Shown here piece by piece: positions 10,457 to 13,415 of a stretch of 13,415 nt of DNA. The DNA lies in NCBI GenBank assembly GCA_013360535.1, contig JABWBL010000039.1, forward strand, positions 1-13,415, given 5' to 3'. Position numbers and translations under genes: made by a program. This stretch comes from Planctomycetaceae bacterium (lineage in GTDB: Bacteria > Planctomycetota > UBA1135 > GCA-002686595). Each line of letters opens with the position of its first letter. Position 1 is the stretch's first letter. Below the pieces are notes generated by a model. It worked only from the letters and a program-made list of their open reading frames with translations, made no database searches and had not been told where the DNA came from.

Positions 10457-13415
10457 CTAGTCCCCGGGACCGGTGAGCACCCAACCCGCCCAGTCGCGCG
10501 GCGGTGCGCGCCGCTCGCGCAGCGCCTTCTTCGCCTGACGCAACGCTTCGGCGGGGGTTGCGCCGTCGTCGACGACACGCCGGTAGAAGCTCGCCATCAG
10601 CTCGGCCGTCGCCGCGTCGTCGACCTTCCAGAGCGACGTCAGCGTCGAGCGCGCGCCCGCCATCCGCAGCGACGACTGCAAGGACGCGATGCCCAAGCCC
10701 GCGCGCTGCACGCCGACGGAAGTGTCGCAGGCCGAGAGCGTCGCGAGGCGGCACTTCGACAGGTCGAGGCCGCACAGCTCCTCACCGCTCAGGATGCCGC
10801 GCGAGCGGTCCGTGGCGGACTGCGGGGCGTCCGCGCCGGCGAGCGCGAGGCCACATAGGACACGCGGGGAAAGGCCACGAATCTCACGGGAAAAGTCGTC
10901 GAGGGCGAGCGGGCTCGCACGCTCGACGCTGGCGTAGCCGTGGGAGGCGACATGGAGCCACTGGACGTCGCCGCAACGCTCGAACAGCGCGGCCTTCGTG
11001 GCCGCTTCGCCGCGCAGCACGATCAGCGCTTCGTCGTCGTCGGGATCGCGGAAGACTTCGCTCAGCGCATCCAGCTCGCGCGCCGACGCGGGCAGGGGTG
11101 CAAAGCTCGCGGGACGCACGGAGGCACGCCGTCGCAACGGCTGGGGCGTCGCGTCGGACGTGTCGGAGGTCTTGGGCGAGTACGTGATGTCGCCGACGAG
11201 CAGCGCCGGACCGAGCCCGCGGGCGCGTGGCCCCTCGAGCAGGCGTTCGCCGAGGAACTCGCGCTGCTCGAACTCGAAGCGCTCGCCGACGACGCCCTCG
11301 TCGAGCGGCAGCGCGTCGAGGGGAACGAGCGCGACAGCCGCATCGGGAACGACGACGATGCGCCGCAGGTCGTTCGCGCCGACGAGCAGCGGATCGAACA
11401 GGCGCGCCCGCAGCGCGAGGCCGAGCTTGCGCACGTCGTCGGGCCGAGCCGGCAAGGCGAGCACGGCCTCGCGCCAGCGCTCGATCTCGTCCTCGAGCGT
11501 CTTGGCCTCGCCGAAGTCGATCCGCCGCACGGCGCCGTCGCGCGTCAGCACGAACGCCACGTACAGCTCGAGCTTCTTCGTTTCGCTCGCATCGAGCGGC
11601 GCCGAGACGCGCCGCCACACGACCGCCAGCTCGCTCGTTTGCAGCGTCCCCGCGAGTTGCGCGAGCGTCGCGGAAGGACGAATCGGGCTGCCGGCGACGC
11701 TGGAGAGCGCACTCGCGAGACGCTGTTCGACCTGACTGCGTTGGAGCGCCGTTTCGCGGAAGCTTTCGCGCTCGCCAGACTCCGCGAGCGACTCGAGGCG
11801 CGCGGAAAGGGTGCGCAGCTCGCTGCGCAGGCGCTGGACTTGCGCGTCGGAAGAACTGGCGCGCTCGAGGTCACGCTGGTGGCGCGCGGCGATCCAGGCG
11901 GTGCTGCGGGCGCGCTCGACGAGCTCGAGAGCGAGCGCGGAGTCCTGCGGCTCGCGGCAGCGCGACAGCAGCAGGTCGATCAATGCGGCGAAACGCTCCC
12001 CGCGCGACTCGCTGTCGCGCGGGGACACGAGCGTGAGCGGCTCCGCGAGTTGCGCGGCGACCTTCGGCGCGAGCTCTCGCAGCAGCGCCAAGGCGCCCAC
12101 GGAATCGTGCTTCTCCAGCGCGCAGGACTGATTGGCGCGCAGGAACAGCAAGTCCATGCGGTTGTCCGTCGGCCGCGCGCTCCAGCGACGGTGGACGTCC
12201 TCGAACAGCTCGGCGGCCTCGCGCTCGCGCCCCGCGCGGGCCCAGGCGGCGGCGAGAAACGCCTCGACGTGCAGCAAGTCGATGGCGTCCGCCGCGAACT
12301 GCTTGCGAGCGTCCTCGACCACGACCTCGAGCTCCGCAAGTCCCTGTTCCAGCCTTCCCGCGTCGATGCGGTGGCGCGCCAACTGGCTGCGGGCCTCGAG
12401 CGCCAGCGGATGGTCGGCGCCGTGCAGGCGCACGCGCCGCTCGACGAGTCCGCGGTCGATCTCCAGCGCTTCGGCCTGCTTTCCGAGGCGGAAGATCAGC
12501 TGGCTGTGCAGTCGGAGCGTCGTCAGGAGCAGCGGGTCGTCTTCCCCCGAGCGCGCGAGCAATCCGGCCTGCGCGGCGTCGAGGTACAGGCTCGCGGCCT
12601 CGAGGTCGCCGATCGACATCAACGTCGTGCCGAGGTTGAGGCGCGTGCGGTCGAGCGAGACGTGACCCGCGGGATACTTGGCCTCCTTCGCGGCGAGCAC
12701 GCGCGCGAGGAGGATGCGCGCGCCCTCCATGTCGCCGGTCTTGCGCAGCGAGAGCGCGAGGTTCTCGCGCGCGATCCACAGGTCGCTCGAGTCTTCAGGG
12801 CGATTCGCGCTGAGCACGTCGTGCACTTGCTCCCGCAGCTCGCGCGCGGTCTCGAAATCGCCGAGGGCGTCGAGCGCGTTGCCGAGGTTGGCACGCGCCC
12901 ACTGGATCTGCGGCGCGCGCTCGCCGTACTTCTTCGAGAGCAGCTCGACGACCGGCCAGAGCAGCTCCGCAGCACCGGCGAAGTCGCCCTTGCGGAAGCG
13001 GGCGACCGACAGGTTCGAGCGCGCATCGCCCAGCCGCTCGTCCTCGGGCTCGTAGAGCCGCGTCGCGAGCTCGAGCGCAGCGGCGAGATGGCGCTGGCTC
13101 GCGTCGAGATCGACCACCGACAAGTTGGCGGTGCCCAGTTGCGTGTGCAGCGAGAGCACGTACTCGTGCGACTCGCCGAGCTCCATCAACGCAAACTCGA
13201 GGCAAGGCTCGAGCGCCCGCACGGCGAGCTTCTCCGCGCGCAGCTCGAGCGCCAGCGTGGCCAAGCCCTGCAGTTCCCGGTGCAATTTCGCGCTGCGAGG
13301 CCGACCGGGGCAGGCGAGCGCGAGCTCGAGCGCCGCCTCGAGCCGTCGGACGGCCGCATCCCGTTCCTTCGCGCCCGCCTCGCGCCGTGCGGACTCGACC
13401 TCCAGGCGCAGCTGC
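10457..13415 (-). CDS. TPR-CHAT caspase-like protease (5' end outside window)
   Basis: 985 residues are visible; the frame is open to the right edge, so the true start lies outside (a TTG at 13283-13285 is internal). Visible residues 1 to about 480 are TPR helix pairs of the roughly 42-residue kinesin-light-chain type, for example ANLGNALDALGDFETARELR and NLGTTLMSIGDLEAASLYLD. A charged coiled coil spans about 515-571. The CHAT domain occupies about 590-985: a VVVPDAAVALVPLDALPL strand-helix, catalytic His825 in LHVASHGY (codon 10940-10942), and catalytic Cys896 in LSACDTSVG (codon 10727-10729). The rest is canonical, with SLWKVDDAATAELMASFYRR near the end. CHAT proteases cut selected cytoplasmic proteins when the TPR part binds a trigger. 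No signal peptide can be judged because the N-terminus is missing. Its place directly before a sigma/anti-sigma pair suggests it controls or is controlled by them. Confidence 0.93.
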   Translation of the reverse strand, partial: QLRLEVESARREAGAKERDAAVRRLEAALELALACPGRPRSAKLHRELQGLATLALELRAEKLAVRALEPCLEFALMELGESHEYVLSLHTQLGTANLSVVDLDASQRHLAAALELATRLYEPEDERLGDARSNLSVARFRKGDFAGAAELLWPVVELLSKKYGERAPQIQWARANLGNALDALGDFETARELREQVHDVLSANRPEDSSDLWIARENLALSLRKTGDMEGARILLARVLAAKEAKYPAGHVSLDRTRLNLGTTLMSIGDLEAASLYLDAAQAGLLARSGEDDPLLLTTLRLHSQLIFRLGKQAEALEIDRGLVERRVRLHGADHPLALEARSQLARHRIDAGRLEQGLAELEVVVEDARKQFAADAIDLLHVEAFLAAAWARAGREREAAELFEDVHRRWSARPTDNRMDLLFLRANQSCALEKHDSVGALALLRELAPKVAAQLAEPLTLVSPRDSESRGERFAALIDLLLSRCREPQDSALALELVERARSTAWIAARHQRDLERASSSDAQVQRLRSELRTLSARLESLAESGERESFRETALQRSQVEQRLASALSSVAGSPIRPSATLAQLAGTLQTSELAVVWRRVSAPLDASETKKLELYVAFVLTRDGAVRRIDFGEAKTLEDEIERWREAVLALPARPDDVRKLGLALRARLFDPLLVGANDLRRIVVVPDAAVALVPLDALPLDEGVVGERFEFEQREFLGERLLEGPRARGLGPALLVGDITYSPKTSDTSDATPQPLRRRASVRPASFAPLPASARELDALSEVFRDPDDDEALIVLRGEAATKAALFERCGDVQWLHVASHGYASVERASPLALDDFSREIRGLSPRVLCGLALAGADAPQSATDRSRGILSGEELCGLDLSKCRLATLSACDTSVGVQRAGLGIASLQSSLRMAGARSTLTSLWKVDDAATAELMASFYRRVVDDGATPAEALRQAKKALRERRAPPRDWAGWVLTGPGD

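Noticed and set aside
13283..13285. TTG as the start codon of the CHAT protein
   Set aside because: The frame continues upstream for 43 more codons to the window edge with helix-rich TPR-like sequence, so the gene begins outside the window.
5559..13415. A type III-E CRISPR (Craspase) locus
   Set aside because: A TPR-CHAT protease and a sigma factor are present, but there is no CRISPR repeat array and no gRAMP or other Cas gene in the window. Only the regulatory logic is comparable.

Overview
The window is very GC-rich. It holds seven protein genes, all on the minus strand (two of them cut by the window edges), and one tRNA gene on the plus strand. The best guess for the host is a high-GC member of the Planctomycetota. 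Three things point that way: large secreted multidomain proteins (subtilase, PKD and squalene-cyclase-like toroid folds), a TPR-CHAT protein beside an ECF sigma/anti-sigma pair, and a Cys-rich C-terminal domain on the subtilase that I recall as common in secreted proteins of uncultured planctomycete lineages. This assignment is from memory and composition; no search was run.

Right-hand module (about 13415 down to 5559, transcribed leftward): the C-terminal 985 residues of a TPR-CHAT caspase-like protease with both catalytic residues present; 48 nt later an ECF-type sigma factor; overlapping its stop codon by 4 nt (GTGA), a single-pass membrane anti-sigma-like protein without zinc-finger cysteines; and 114 nt later a secreted 1101-residue subtilisin-like (S8) protease with an intact triad. 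An intracellular caspase-like protease, a sigma factor, its probable membrane-bound inhibitor and an exported protease lie in a row. This suggests a proteolysis-controlled transcription switch, similar in logic to the TPR-CHAT/Csx30/sigma output of type III-E CRISPR systems, but with no CRISPR parts visible here. That link is inference.

Middle: the S8 gene and a tRNA-Arg(TCG) gene converge on a strong 13-bp hairpin that probably ends both transcripts. The 335-nt gap between the tRNA and the next minus-strand gene has no convincing ORF. Its minus strand is strikingly G-rich and contains one canonical G-quadruplex motif.

Left-hand module (5052 down to 1): a secreted 929-residue protein with the order PKD, alpha/alpha toroid (prenyltransferase/squalene-oxidase-like), PKD, PKD, HYR-like domain and a C-terminal beta-domain, followed by a terminator hairpin. 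Then comes a tight set: a YdjY-like lipoprotein, a second secreted toroid protein (TGATG overlap with the lipoprotein gene), and the start of a TPR protein that runs off the left edge. The two toroid proteins and the lipoprotein look like parts of one cell-envelope or extracellular assembly whose substrate cannot be told from sequence. Long plus-strand ORFs opposite these genes are treated as GC-driven shadows.
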